64,000 nucleotides of DNA from Micromussa lordhowensis (taxonomy: Eukaryota; Cnidaria; Anthozoa; Scleractinia; Lobophylliidae): positions 1,009,701 through 1,073,700 of the forward strand of contig OZ026605.1 in assembly GCA_964020085.1 (NCBI GenBank), given 5' to 3'. Shown here piece after piece: positions 25,259 to 37,000 of the stretch; position 1 is the stretch's first letter, and every line of letters starts with the position of its first letter. The position numbers and the translations under genes were made by a program. Below the pieces are notes generated by a model. It was not told the origin of the DNA. It did not search any database and saw only the letters and a program-made list of their open reading frames with translations.

Positions 25259-25565
25259 GATACTACGTGAAAAAAAACCTAAGAACCGATAAAGGAGGGT
25301 CAGGTCTCTTGCAGATCCTACGTTGGCAGCGCTTATCGTATGCGGTCCCTTGCAGTTAGTCACTCATTTCCGCTTTTAAGCTTGGCTAAATCTCTATATT
25401 ATCATTATTGTTAGCATAGGAGGATCTTCTGGTATTTTGTAGTGTAAGACAAACTATCATGGAGACAGTGTCTTCACCAGTCTCCTCGCAAAGTGACCAA
25501 ACTGCGCATTGCGCATGATAATGCTAAGCGTTCAAGACCGCTGACAAGCAATGTAAAACTTTCCA

Positions 25566-25628
25566 CCTCGCTCCCAGGCTCTCTCTCCACTGAAGCGGAG
25601 TTAGTGGAGAGAGAGCCTGGGAACGAGG
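25566..25628. repeat. Hairpin just upstream of RNF141
   Basis: CCTCGCTCCCAGGCTCTCTC is mirrored by GAGAGAGCCTGGGAACGAGG; the stem is about 25 bases with one mismatch and the loop is about 13. It lies about 110-175 bases before the RNF141 start, probably in the 5' UTR or promoter. A related sequence occurs near 33368-33415. Confidence 0.65.
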
Positions 25629-25741
25629 TTGACCACTTTCATCAAGATGTCGACGCAAAAAACTTGAAATGTTTTTCCGGTTTCGTACGTGTTGTTTGTT
25701 TCCTGAAGATCCAGGAAGCATTGAATGCAGTCTTTGAACTA

Positions 25742-28700
25742 ATGGGACAGCAGTATAGTTTTCTGGTTAAGGTGTTACACGATCATGCTCTCCTTCTCAA
25801 AGATATAGCGGTTCTCAATCAAGAGGGACTTGCAAGTAATTGTCTTTGTAAATCACTAAATGTATGAGCTGGAACGTAAACTTAGTTTCGAGAGTTAAGC
25901 TTTGATTACAAGTTTTAAACCCCACCACCATTGATTGTGGTTCATTTGAATTGTGTCGGAATTAGGGAGTATTAGATCTTTCCTGGCGTGATTTTTTGTA
26001 AGACAGAGTTTTCTTTCTTTGTTTAGGTGCAGTAGAACACCTCAACAAAACGTAAGTAAGCTAAGCTTAAAATTAGATTTATACTATGCTTACTTTTCCA
26101 TCGTCTTCATGTTGACAAATTTTGATTTTTTGTAATTGTTACATAATATAAAACTGGCAGACAGCAAATCATGTACTATTGAGATCCTAATGAAAATGTA
26201 CATATCTTTTTTATTGATATTTCGATGTTAATTTTTTTGCTTTTAATTTCTTAAATTAAACACACATATTCAGGGAGACCTACTTGGCTACTAACTGGAG
26301 TCGTTGCATGACCTGAGTTGAGCTCCGTGACTATGTTTATGAAAAAACCAGCTGGTTTGCATCCTGCCAATTGGGGATTTTAACCGTGCTATGTTTACCT
26401 TGAATTATTTGTTTCTCAAATTAAATTAGTTGGCCACACTAGGTTTTGGCTATAAACACTGACCAAGGGTTTCTAAAATGCTGTTTCCCTACCATTCAAA
26501 CCTGTTTACTTATTTTCAGGCTTAAAACCTTTGCGGAGGGAAGAGGCCATTATATCGTATTTGCGGTAAAGGAACCTTCTGATGAGCATTATCCATACCT
26601 TTGGAAAGCAACCACAAGAATCATTTGTTACAAGGTTAGTCAAGTGCTAAATATACTGCTCTAAACACTCACAGATATGCAGCTCCTTTTTTCTAAAATT
26701 CTTGTTTGAAGGGCAATTCCACGTGAGACATCTAAAAAGTGAAAAGTTTCATATTCAATTTCTTATTTAAAATTATACTGGCAGATAGCTGATATATTGA
26801 GCTATGTGATATTACCAACTTTTTGTGCATCTTGATCACATCCACTTGCTGGGAAGCTATGGAATTTGGGCTATTTGAATATCATTATTTAGAAAATCTT
26901 TGAAGGGAACATAAAGAAAGTCAGTCACTGGGGTGTGTGTGGTTAGACTATACCTTAAGCAACCATGGGGCTATGAATAATTTCCCATTTACTTGACTTG
27001 TTCTGGGAAAAAAATATTTAATTTGTGTTGCGGACATTACATAAAGTCTGTAATGTTGAGGCTTGTTTGTCAATTTTTGAAAAGGATTTACGCCACTTTC
27101 AGGTATACTATTCAAGCTGCACTTTTAGTTTTATATGAGCATTATTTTAGTAAAAAAAGTTTGCAAGAGAGGTTTTCTGTGTCCAGAAATTAAGGCAGCT
27201 AAAGCGTTGCAGACATTACATTGTGGACACAACAAAATCTTTATCTTACTTTTATGACAAATCATAGAGCTCTTATACATGTATCAAGTGTTTTCAACCA
27301 ACAGTTGCTTGTTTAAAGTCAAAAAGCGTCAATTAATTATAGACATTATCTTCTCACTGGTGTAACATGTCCAAAATAAGATTACTGTAATCTGTTTGAA
27401 CAAGGTTACCGTAATCTTGTTCAAAGACCTTCAAACAGGCTTACACAAGACTTAGCAACTGTCTGTCACTTTGAGGTTTCAGTATCTCAGATGAAATCAG
27501 CGGGTGTAAGTGAATATCTTGTTGATATCAGTCTGGACACGCTCAGAAATAACAAATAGCAAGCGCAATGGGACCAAAGAACACACAAGACAAATAGACG
27601 TTATCAATGTCATCCAAGCCAGGCCAAACATATTGATCAAAGACCCTGTGCAAGAACTTAAATTTGACAAGATGGTTGGCAAAGCTAAGAGCTCTTCCTA
27701 TGTAATACTTGTTCAAGTAATCAACAGCATAGTACTCCTCCAATACTATGGCTGGCAGAGGTATCTCATGCAGAATTCCCCCGTGCAGGCTAAACAGCAT
27801 ACATAGCCTTAAATGAGAGAAACATTCCTCTTTGATCGTTGGCCCATACCCTGCCAAACATCTTGCACAGAGGCAAGTGTACACACCACAATCAAAGTTG
27901 TTAGTCTCATCTCTGCTGTTGCAAAGGAAAGCCTACTCATCCAAGTGCTCAATTTACATTTATGTCCTTCTCGAGACTTTTCAATTCACAGGAAATTCAA
28001 TTTTAAGAAAGGCACTTGAATATGTGGTTGTCTTTTGCTGTAATGTCCGCAACAGACCTTCTTCAGTTCACTGCTCAAAGGTCTTGCTAACAAATTAATT
28101 TTTTCTGGAGAAAACATAAGGGGTCAGTAAAGTAATTCAGTGCACAAGTTTCAGAAACTCAGTTAGCTGTATAGAGGTTTAGCAAGAGTTTTAAATTCCA
28201 ATTTTTGGCTCTAAATGCAATGTCCGCAACTTGGAATTACCCTCAAGTCTGAGTTACATCTATATGCAACTACTTACTAATAGAAAATGCTGCAAAATTT
28301 CTGAAAATGAATGCTTTTAGATAAAAAAAAAAGAATCCATAAAACTATAAAAGCCTGTGTGGGCTATTGCGATCTAAAAGCTGTCCAGGTAGAGGATGAT
28401 ACATGTATGTGCTTTGAATTCACAAATTAACATTGCAAGGCTGTAGTCCACCTTACTTGTACCATAATGAGCTCCATTTTATATACAGGGTCTCGTGAAT
28501 TTAAACATTTCTTATTTCATACTTCAATTAGGTGAAAACGTATGGTGGAAATGTTGAGAGTGAAAGGGTTATGGACGTCAGACAGTTTTGTAAATTATAC
28601 CGCGATATCACCAGGCAACTGAGGCACACTCATAGTGTAACAGATGAGGACTGGGAGAAAGTAGATTGTGATGGCGAGGTACATGTAGGTTATTTTATGT

Positions 28701-30879
28701 TTGATCTGTCAAATATTTTTTGCTCGCATGTGACTGGTCTAAATGTTGTGTATCACTTCACTGAATGTGGCCCAGCTAAACCTGGGGAACATCTGAGTGT
28801 AAAGCCCCAATTTTCAAAAGATCCTGTGTGCTGCGAAAAATATTCGTAGGATAATAAACACAATAGCTTCTTTTCAACTTTAAAAATATTATCTGTACTT
28901 GAATAATGCAGAGTCCATCTCAAACTGTCTGCTTTTTGCCTCATGGTACAAATGGATACTAGTTATATTTACAATACCCTGTAATGATCCAGAGAGTAGA
29001 ACAGAATGCTTGACTCTGGAGGACCAGCAAAAATGGCTAGCGTTCTCAGAATTTTACCCCACTAGATATGATTGCTAACTCTAAAATAACTTCTAGTACT
29101 GTACATTCTTATGCGTGGATATTATAACAGGACACATGTATACTTCTGATTATATTCTTTCAACTATTATTAATTCTAGGATTCATTTAATACCTTGTAG
29201 ACATGTGTGTCTTGTCCAGTGAAGCTAGAAGAAGTCAGAGAATCTCTTTGTGCATCAATGATTTTTACAAGGTATTTCCACAAAAATTAAATATACAACA
29301 ATAATCTTCTACTGTAGCTTATTCAGTGCCTTTTATTCCAACTTTGAAGTACATCTAGCCTCTGTGTGTGTTCAATTGTTCCTCAAGGTTGAGAGATGTC
29401 CAACATACATGTATATTAGACACATGTTTAGATGTACATGTATATGTTGTAGGTCAAAATGAAATTCAGGTTGAAATGAAATTCCTTTGTCTCTTAACCC
29501 TTATTATTCCTGGATCATGGGGCTTGTGTAGTCTTACAGATGACACCCACTCTCATACATGCACAGGCAACATCTTTCAACCATCTTTTGACATGCTATG
29601 TAAACCACTGAAAGACCACTTAACTTTGAAACTGGCAATTTTTCCGATCATTAGTGGAACAAATGACAAATAAATGATAATTACCGACCTCAAATGAACA
29701 AAAAAAGATTGTGGACTTGTGCTTACATTTTTGATGTAGGGCAGGTTACATAGCATGCTAAGAGATGGCATGTCGAAAGACAGTCACTATGTACGGTGTA
29801 CGTAACACTGAAAGTGGGTGTAATATCATTGTTACCAGTTTTACCTGCACTTGAACATGATCAACTTAACAGAGCTTCATCAGTGGGTGGGAATAGTTTT
29901 GGCCAAATTCCAGATGTCTATCTCAGAAGTACAGAAAAACGTCTTAAAGACGGACACCAAAGGGGCAGACCTGAGTGTGTGTATTATAGAGGAGAGATTA
30001 GATGAAATTTTCAATTGGTTTCTCTGGGATCAAGTGAATTCCCAGTAGTATAGAAGTGTCTGTATTATGGAGGTGTCTGTAAAGAGAGGTTTCACTGTAA
30101 TAATTTGATACTGTACTCAAACATTGGTTGCCAATGTGTCACTTTGCAATTATATTGTTAAGTCTGAGAGATGTCATTTTAGTACTCCGGTTTGCTCCGG
30201 AAGAGTTGGCCATCAAATTTCACATTTTACTGTCAAGTGAACTTGAAATTAAGCCTGTGTAATTTATATGTGTCAGAAGAAAGCAACTTATTACCAGAGG
30301 AAACTGTTTGTTTTTTAGTATTGTAGTTCCAGGGGTAATGATGCATTAATAATTTTGCCGTCTGGTTACATATCTCCTATGTCCACAGGGTTGATGAGGT
30401 AGCAGCACAAAAGGGACCAAATGAAGAGTGTTGTATATGTATGGATCAGAAAGCAGAAGTCATCTTAGCTTGTGTCCACAGTTTCTGTAAAACTTGCATT
30501 GACAGATGGTAAGCTAGTTTTTTATTTAGAACTAAGGAACATAAAAGATAATTCTTCCAAATAATAATGTAATGGCGTACCTGTAAACTAGCTTTTTAAC
30601 TAAGTGTACCGACCATGTTAAATACATTGATTGATTGATTGATTGAACATTGGTAGAAAGGGGAGGAAGATGGCTCTTAGAGACACTTGACTAAGTTAAC
30701 TGTTGACTTAGGTAATAATTACCTTTCTTTACAGGAGTGATGTCAATAACACTTGTCCAATATGTCGAAATGAGATTCACGGAAATAAAGATTACTGGGA
30801 AGTGCCAGAAATCCCAAGCAAGGGAGAGATTGGACAGTTTGTAATGGGACTGGCTGAAGGAGCTGGGGACCCTACATGA
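25742..30879 (+). CDS. RNF141: RING finger protein 141 (E3 ubiquitin ligase)
   Basis: Exons 25742-25835, 26027-26051, 26520-26634, 28532-28678, a missing tiny exon, 30389-30508 and 30735-30879. The start is MGQQYS, an N-myristoylation signal (Gly2, Ser6) that the vertebrate protein shares in form. The frame is open back to an ATG at 25493, but the MGQQ start is preferred. The middle region ([13 protein letters not shown], then [13 protein letters not shown] and [15 protein letters not shown]) matches the conserved RNF141 N-terminal domain. The C-terminal RING is C3HC4: [20 protein letters not shown]. Exon 28532-28678 ends in phase 0, but 30389 must be entered in phase 2, since phase 0 gives GGT TGA. 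An exon of length 2 modulo 3 is therefore missing; the best candidate is 29180-29196 (17 bases), giving 220 residues. RNF141 proteins are membrane-associated ubiquitin ligases. Confidence 0.88.
27026..28054. mobile_element. Degenerate DNA transposon in RNF141 intron 3
   Basis: TGTTGCGGACATTAC (27026-27040) is mirrored exactly by GTAATGTCCGCAACA (28040-28054), giving 15-base terminal repeats about 1.03 kb apart. Between them, a minus-strand open frame of 113 codons (27884-27543) reads [20 protein letters not shown], then [20 protein letters not shown] and [15 protein letters not shown] with VFFGPI. This looks like a short domain with YYIGR, KFLHR and W-P-DDI blocks that I associate, without certainty, with transposon-encoded proteins in cnidarian genomes. 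It lacks the rest of a transposase, so it is a relic or non-autonomous copy. Subterminal copies of the end motif occur at about 27209 and 28208. Confidence 0.6.
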
Positions 30880-30909
30880 TATTATTCAGGCCGAGATAGA
30901 AAGGGATAC

Positions 30910-31445
30910 TATATTATATTGCATACCACTCTTCCCAGTGGACTGTGACATCCACAAATGTTTTTGCCGCCTTCAGAGTAACATTTTTTATGTTGCGAGT
31001 TTGTTTCAAACCAATCATGGTACATTGAAATTCACTGCATGAGGACATTTTTTCTGTGTGGTGTCATAACTTTTTTAAATTACGTAATGTTCATTAACAA
31101 CATGTTTATCTTCAAGAGGAAAGTTTACCATGCGTTTTGTCTGCCATAGAACTATCTGCATGGCCTCTGTTTTATTAGCTGAAGATAAATTGTGATCAGG
31201 ACAAATTTGGTGTGGTTCTATGGCAGACAAAATGCGTGGTAAGCTTTCCTCTTCAGGATAAACATGTTGTAAATAACCATCATGTAATACAAAAAAGCCC
31301 TGATGCCAAACAGAAAAAATGTCCTCATGTGGTTCATTTTAATATACCATGTGAATTCTTTGAAACAAACTTGTGGCATCAAAAACGTTACTCTGAAGGC
31401 GCCAAAAAATTTGTGGGTGTTGTGGTCTACTGAGAAGTGTAGTAG
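30910..31445. repeat. Large inverted repeat in the 3' flank of RNF141
   Basis: The left arm (about 30925-31155) and right arm (about 31200-31440) are imperfect reverse complements over more than 200 bases. Matched landmarks: GCCTTCAGAGTAAC (30972) with GTTACTCTGAAGGC (31387), AACATGTTTATC (31099) with GATAAACATGTT (31257), and TTTTGTCTGCCATAGAAC (31135) with GTTCTATGGCAGACAAAA (31215). It starts soon after the RNF141 stop codon and probably lies in its 3' UTR, where the RNA would fold into a long hairpin. Open frames inside it (plus 31212-31433, 31303-31605) are not genes. Confidence 0.75.
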
Positions 31446-33444
31446 TAGGATAGAACGTTGGCTACATTTTTTGTGGATGTCGATGTTAGGTGTAGATGTC
31501 TATGAAGAAGAGTTCCAAGGTAGAGACTCTCACAGAAAACTGATTGGTATGCTTGTTCAAGATTTGGAAAAAAGCAACTCTCGACCCTCCGGAATTTTCT
31601 TCTGAGAGAATGGCTCACCCTTATGTTACAAATGTACCTTAAAGAGGTATCATAGCGACTCAGTTATCTGTTCAGTGATTTTGAAGTGGGATTGGCTGGG
31701 CAATGTCAACATATCAATCACTACATGACAACTATTTTTAACTTCTCTGAGAATTTGAACTCAAACACCATTTACAAATTTACTACCCAAATTTATTTTT
31801 CAACCCCTAAATGCTATGACAAGCATCGATCCGTGTCAGTTTCATACTAAGAGTCCCTGCCGCCTTCTGAGCATGTGAAGCTGTTTTCTTCATGCTTATG
31901 TTTGAGGCATTAGTGTCATGTTAGTAGTTGTTTCCCTAGCCTGCTAGCAGGCTCACCTTTGCATCACACGCATGAGTGGCAAAGAGCGAAGCTATCTGGC
32001 AGGTAGGGCTTCGCTGCATATGCTTTTCCTCCAATGTGAGCCTGCGCATAGGTTTTTGTTTCCCACTGTGAGCCTTTGCTTAAACTAGTTATCAAGCAGC
32101 ACCAGCAGTCGCTATGAAATTTAATTTGTGAAACTTGATTATAATAATATTAAAAAAAGAAAAAAGTTTCTAACCATGAAGAAAATATTAAATAAAGAAA
32201 CTAGAAGTCAGTGGTTTCAGCTAAGTGTAATAGGCATTCTTAATACTATCATAAAAAATAGAAAGCACTTTTCTTGTTTGCTTCCATGAAGTTATTAAAG
32301 TGTATAGCTATAGAGTGAATTGTTTTGTGATACAAGTGGTTTGCCAATGTTTCATTGCTATTTTAAATACAGAAAATTTCTGTAAGACTTTTTGGTACCG
32401 ATGTGCTTAAGTTTTCTCACCCTATTTATTTATTGAGGAAGTTGTATTTTGTCCACACTTGCTTTGTGGTATTCAATCCTTATTCAATTGTAATGTGCAG
32501 AGTATCTTGTTTAAAGTATAAAAGGTGATGTAAAATGTTTTGGCTTTGGAATCACTCAAATTAACTCAGATATAGTTGAGAATTCTCGCCAGTTCATGAT
32601 GATGTTGTAGTTAATTTTTGTTCTCATTTAATTTTTGATATTTCAACTACACGTGGTTCATTTTCTTCTAGCTAGTTAACTTTTCTCACCTTATTCCCAG
32701 TCTGAATACTTGAGAAAATTGAATTGAGAAAAAAATGTGGTTGAAATCAAAAATAAACTGAGGTAAAAAATTAGCGACAGCAATGACATGCGGAAGAGGC
32801 TAATTGAATTACTCAGACCGCGTATTGAGCAATATACGACGTTTTGGAAGACGGGGCGCCAGAATGACTGTAATGCACGAGGGACGAAAGAGGGCCTTTA
32901 ACCTTATATTCACAATATAAGCATTGAAAGTTAATGCTGGCATTTTATTTACATTTTATTTCGTAGAACTACCTTAATTTAAATCTTATCCATTCAATTA
33001 TTGGGCATCGGCTGGGGTATATGCGTGTAAAATTGCCTTGAACCTTGGTTCAGAGTCCAGAGCATTGAAAAACTGAGAGAGAAAAGATTTGTTCGCTAGC
33101 TAAGACATGGTTTGGGAGCTAAATTATATATGGTTATGGGATTTGTCCTATTAAAAAAAAAAATCTTGTGTATAATGTGATGAAGAAAATAAAATTCTTA
33201 AAAGGACAGAATTAGCTTTTTAATTTATGCCCTCGTTCCAGATCCTCTATAAAGAAGCACCTCGACACAGTCTCCTTTACCATCAATTTGACCCCTAAGG
33301 ATCAGTGCAGGAAGGGAACAACGAAAAAAAAAATTTTTTTTCGCTGCTCTGACCTGACTTGGTCCTCTCTCTACTTTGTCGAGGTAGAGAGAGGACTCTG
33401 GGCGAGGTTGCGAACGAGAGCGGACAATTTGTTATCGTAAAAAA
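31446..33444. other. RNF141 3' flank, no gene seen
   Basis: AT-rich sequence without credible frames. Possible poly(A) signals are near 32750 and at 33188-33193 (AATAAA). A degenerate inverted repeat (CCTCTCTCTAC near 33363, GTAGAGAGAGG near 33384) resembles the hairpin at 25566. Confidence 0.4.
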
Positions 33445-33624
33445 CAAATTGACGTTAGCTTTTCATGCGTCTGTCCTGTTATTGACAATGAACTTCGTCA
33501 TAAAATTGTCAAAGTAGTCTGCGGATTCACTCGGCTATCACCTCGTGGATCCACAGCTACTTTGACAATGTTATGACGTAATTCATGTAACAGGACAGAC
33601 GCATAAAAAAATGAAGTCAATTTG
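33445..33624. mobile_element. Palindromic foldback element P4
   Basis: CAAATTGAC at the left is mirrored by GTCAATTTG at the right, with strong inner matches (ATGCGTCTGTCCTGTTA versus TAACAGGACAGACGCAT; ATTGTCAAAGTAG versus CTACTTTGACAAT). The centre reads CACTCGGCTATCACCTCGTG, one base different from P3. Confidence 0.75.
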
Positions 33625-34031
33625 TTAACTTTACGGCAGACAAAAGGCACAAGACAACGAAGATGGAGCATAATACAACAGAATAAAATATGATTCAGAA
33701 CTTCAGAGCCCACCCAATCTATCCTTATCCTTGGAAGCCCGCTACACGGACCCGCTACACCTTGGAAACTGGGTAAGAGTCCAGCGTGTAATCGCGCTTC
33801 TTGGTCAGCGGAGTAATTTGTAGTACCCAGGTCACTTGGCAAATAAACGGAGGGTGGGAAGTTTGAACGTTAGAATATTCGTTGTTTCCACTTGAAATCT
33901 TCACAGTTTGAGGTTTCTGAAACTTCGTTTGGTCGTGGAAAAGGTTCAAGAACTTGATTCACCAGTGTCTTTTGTAGTTATTGTTCTTAACTGTTGATCA
34001 GGTGCGTTTGAAAGGAGTGATTGCGCAAGTC

Positions 34032-37000
34032 ATGGCTTCGGTTAACGGCAATGCCAGTCCGTTTCGTCCAAAGTGTGAGTATGAATAATATTTTGATCTT
34101 TCTCGTGTTCGTTTTTCCGCGGTAAAGGGAAAAGAGTTCAGGATGCAGAATTTAGGAAGTATCTTGCTACGAGTATATCAGATTGTAACAATGCAAGCCT
34201 GAAGGAATGCCAACTTGTCCAAGTTTCGATCTGTTTGGATGTATAAAGCGACGCTTACATTCGCATAGATCAATAATTTCGAACTCAGTTTTATTTACGC
34301 TTATTTCAGTTACAGAAAAGATTTTGTCAGGTTACAGAAATACAACATCGGAGAGAAAACAAACGCAAACTTGCATTAAACTAAAGGATCGATTTTACAA
34401 TACCGGGCTACTAGCTTACTAACATCATAGCACGTATCTCTCAACGCTTCTATAAAGAATGAAGCGTATAGAAACAAAGGAACCGTTCAAATTGAATGAG
34501 ATGCAAATGAGTGGCCGGTGTTCTACAATCTAGAAAAAAGTGGCCAAAGGAACAGCATCAGACAAGCGGGCATACAAAGGTCCATTTCATTTTATATCCA
34601 CAGTGCCATCCGTCCACTTTTCCCTGTGGACAAGATTTTCTTACAGGGGTTCAAGAGTCTTTTTCTTGGGGGTTGATCTGCAACAACCTGTCTTTTGATG
34701 TGTTAGCTTTCTGAGAGGGTAAAATTGTAGGTTTTGGACTGCAATTGTTTGGAGAGTCTACTACTTGAACCCAGGGCCCCTAAGGATACCAGCCTTGCAG
34801 CTGATTGGGCTACCCTGGTAAAATAAAGTTGTCTTGTCTTGTCTAAACAATATAACTACATACCCTTCAACCTATTGTCTTACTACTAATTAGTATAAAT
34901 TTACTAGTCCGCCATTCTGTTATTGGCTATGCTGCTCACTGTCAGTCTATTCTGTTGTTACTAGACAAACTTATAAAGTTATGAACAACTAGTAGACTTA
35001 TACTAAAACAAGTATTTGCTCTCGATTTCTACATGTGATAGTTGACTTGGGCTGCACCCTTGTCAACTATCATATAACAAAAATTGTGAGCAAATAATCT
35101 AACATTGTTCATTAATATAAATCTACTAGTGTTTTATCACAAATACCCTTCTCTGATTGGCCAAGCTACACGCTATCTATAATAGTGAGTAGCGTAACAG
35201 TGTGCCCTGTTAACAAAATGACGGCCGATTCTTGGCATTTTCAAAGTGTCTGTGAAGAGGATTTAGATAAAGTTTTGAATGACTAGTAGATTTATACCAA
35301 AACAATTAGATTGCATGTATTTGCTCTTAATTTCTATTTCAACTATCACATGATAGACTATCACACGATTGTTTATTATAGTTGTATGCTTATATGCATG
35401 TTATGATAGATCTATTGAATTCAGCGTGAATCATACCAATTCTACAACTTACAATACAAGATCATGGGTATCAAGGTTTAACTGACTTTGTTTCCCTAAA
35501 CAGTTCACAATGCTAAGAAGTTCCTGTCTCTGCAACTGTCGCAAACAAGTCAGGCCATTTCTGCAGAGTTCAACCACATGCTTCGCAGCCAGGCCCAGAC
35601 CAGGAGAAGAAGAAAGGTTATCAATGAGATTTTCGCAACAGAAAGGACTTACCAAGATCATTTGAATGCTATAACATCAGTGAGTGAGATTTCATAAAAT
35701 TGTCTGGTCAAACATTTCACATTAGTATAAAACATTTAACTTTCCGTGTTCAATTAATGCATTGTGGTTTAATCCTGTTTGAAATATTATTATTCCATCT
35801 TTCAGCGATTTCTTACACCATTGCAAGTTGCATGCATTCTGCCAAAAAATGCACTCAACACCATCTTCTCCAATGTGGAGGCAATTCAAGCAGTCAATAG
35901 AGAACTCTTGAGTCATATGGAGACTTTAGGCCTTGGCGATGCCTTCTTAGCCATGGCACCATTTATCAAGCTGTACAGTACTTATGCCAACAACTTTGCT
36001 AAAGCACAGGCTGCTTTACAGGTAAAAATATATGTGGTAGTTATCGAAAATACATGTATTGGAAAGAAAATTTGAAAATTCAGTTTACGCTGTACATTTA
36101 CGTATTAGCAGTTGCCAGTGAAAATGCATTTAATTACCCTAGGTTTGTGCATTATCAATACATGTATGTAATTTTATTATAAGCCTGAAATATCAGTCAT
36201 TTGCACCTCACACATCAAACCATAGGGCTTTTGGGAGAAGTAATCAGGGTTCGCACGCACCTTGAAAGTCCTTGAAAGTCCTTGAATTTGAAAATCAAAA
36301 TTCAAGGCCTTGAAAGTCCGTGAAAAGTACATTGGGTCCTTGAAAAACCTTGAAATTTGCTGTTTGACTGTTTTCACGTAGTGGAGTAACTAGAAAAGAC
36401 TGGCACTTGAACAAATCTGGCAGTTATCCCTTAAACCCGATCATCTAGTATCGCATTCTCATGGCATTTTTTACTAGATGGAGTGCTTGAAAAATTGGAA
36501 TTGCGCCCTGGAATGTCCTTGAAAAGTCCTTGAAGGTTTAGTCCCAAAATGAGTACGAACCCTGAGTAATGTCAAGGAGTCATTTGGCATTTGTTTTCTG
36601 GCTCATGAGGCCTTGGCTTTGCCTAGAACAAAAACGATTGTCAAAGAGGTGGTATTATTCCATTTTACAACAGTACTGTATACAGGAAAAATGAAAACTG
36701 GAAATAGCCAAATCTCACAGAACTTAGCAACTTGCTTCATGAGCGAATTTAAATTGAAAGTTGCAAGTTGCTCAAATGAACATCTATTTTGAGCCACGTC
36801 TATAATCTGAGGTGAAAAAAAATGCAATTTGAGTACTTTATATAATATTATTATAAAACTATCCTCATGGAATGATAGCACTTTGTTGTGCAATGTAAGT
36901 TTGATCATCCATGTGTTATTTTTTTTCAGGAGTGGGAGAAGAAGAGTGTTGAGTTTGCAACTTTTAAGAAAGCTCAAGAAATGCATGCTGAATGTAAAGG

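Larger units (their letters stand above)
19214..25741. other. Gene-poor stretch between divergent genes
   Basis: It must hold the promoters of the minus-strand gene and of RNF141. I support no protein gene here. Features seen: a short telomere-like GGGTTAGGGTTAGG (22418-22431), a GTC trinucleotide run (about 22706-22724), a CAA run (22771-22784), and the repeats listed separately. Three modest open frames look somewhat protein-like but have no recognisable domain: minus 19421-19621 (no ATG start), plus 20887-21093 and minus 21260-21445. The last is followed one base after its stop by a good donor (GTATGT at 21258), so it may be a 5' exon of the minus-strand gene. Confidence 0.4.

Noticed and set aside
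25493..25741. In-frame 83-codon extension upstream of the RNF141 start
   Set aside because: It runs through a hairpin repeat, and the MGQQYS start fits both the family and the myristoylation motif. Treated as 5' UTR.
29851..30048. Open frame of 65 codons inside an RNF141 intron, considered as the missing exon
   Set aside because: It does not exit in the needed phase, and the DNA around 30040-30100 (GGAGGTGTCTGTAAAGAGAGG) looks like a dispersed repeat.
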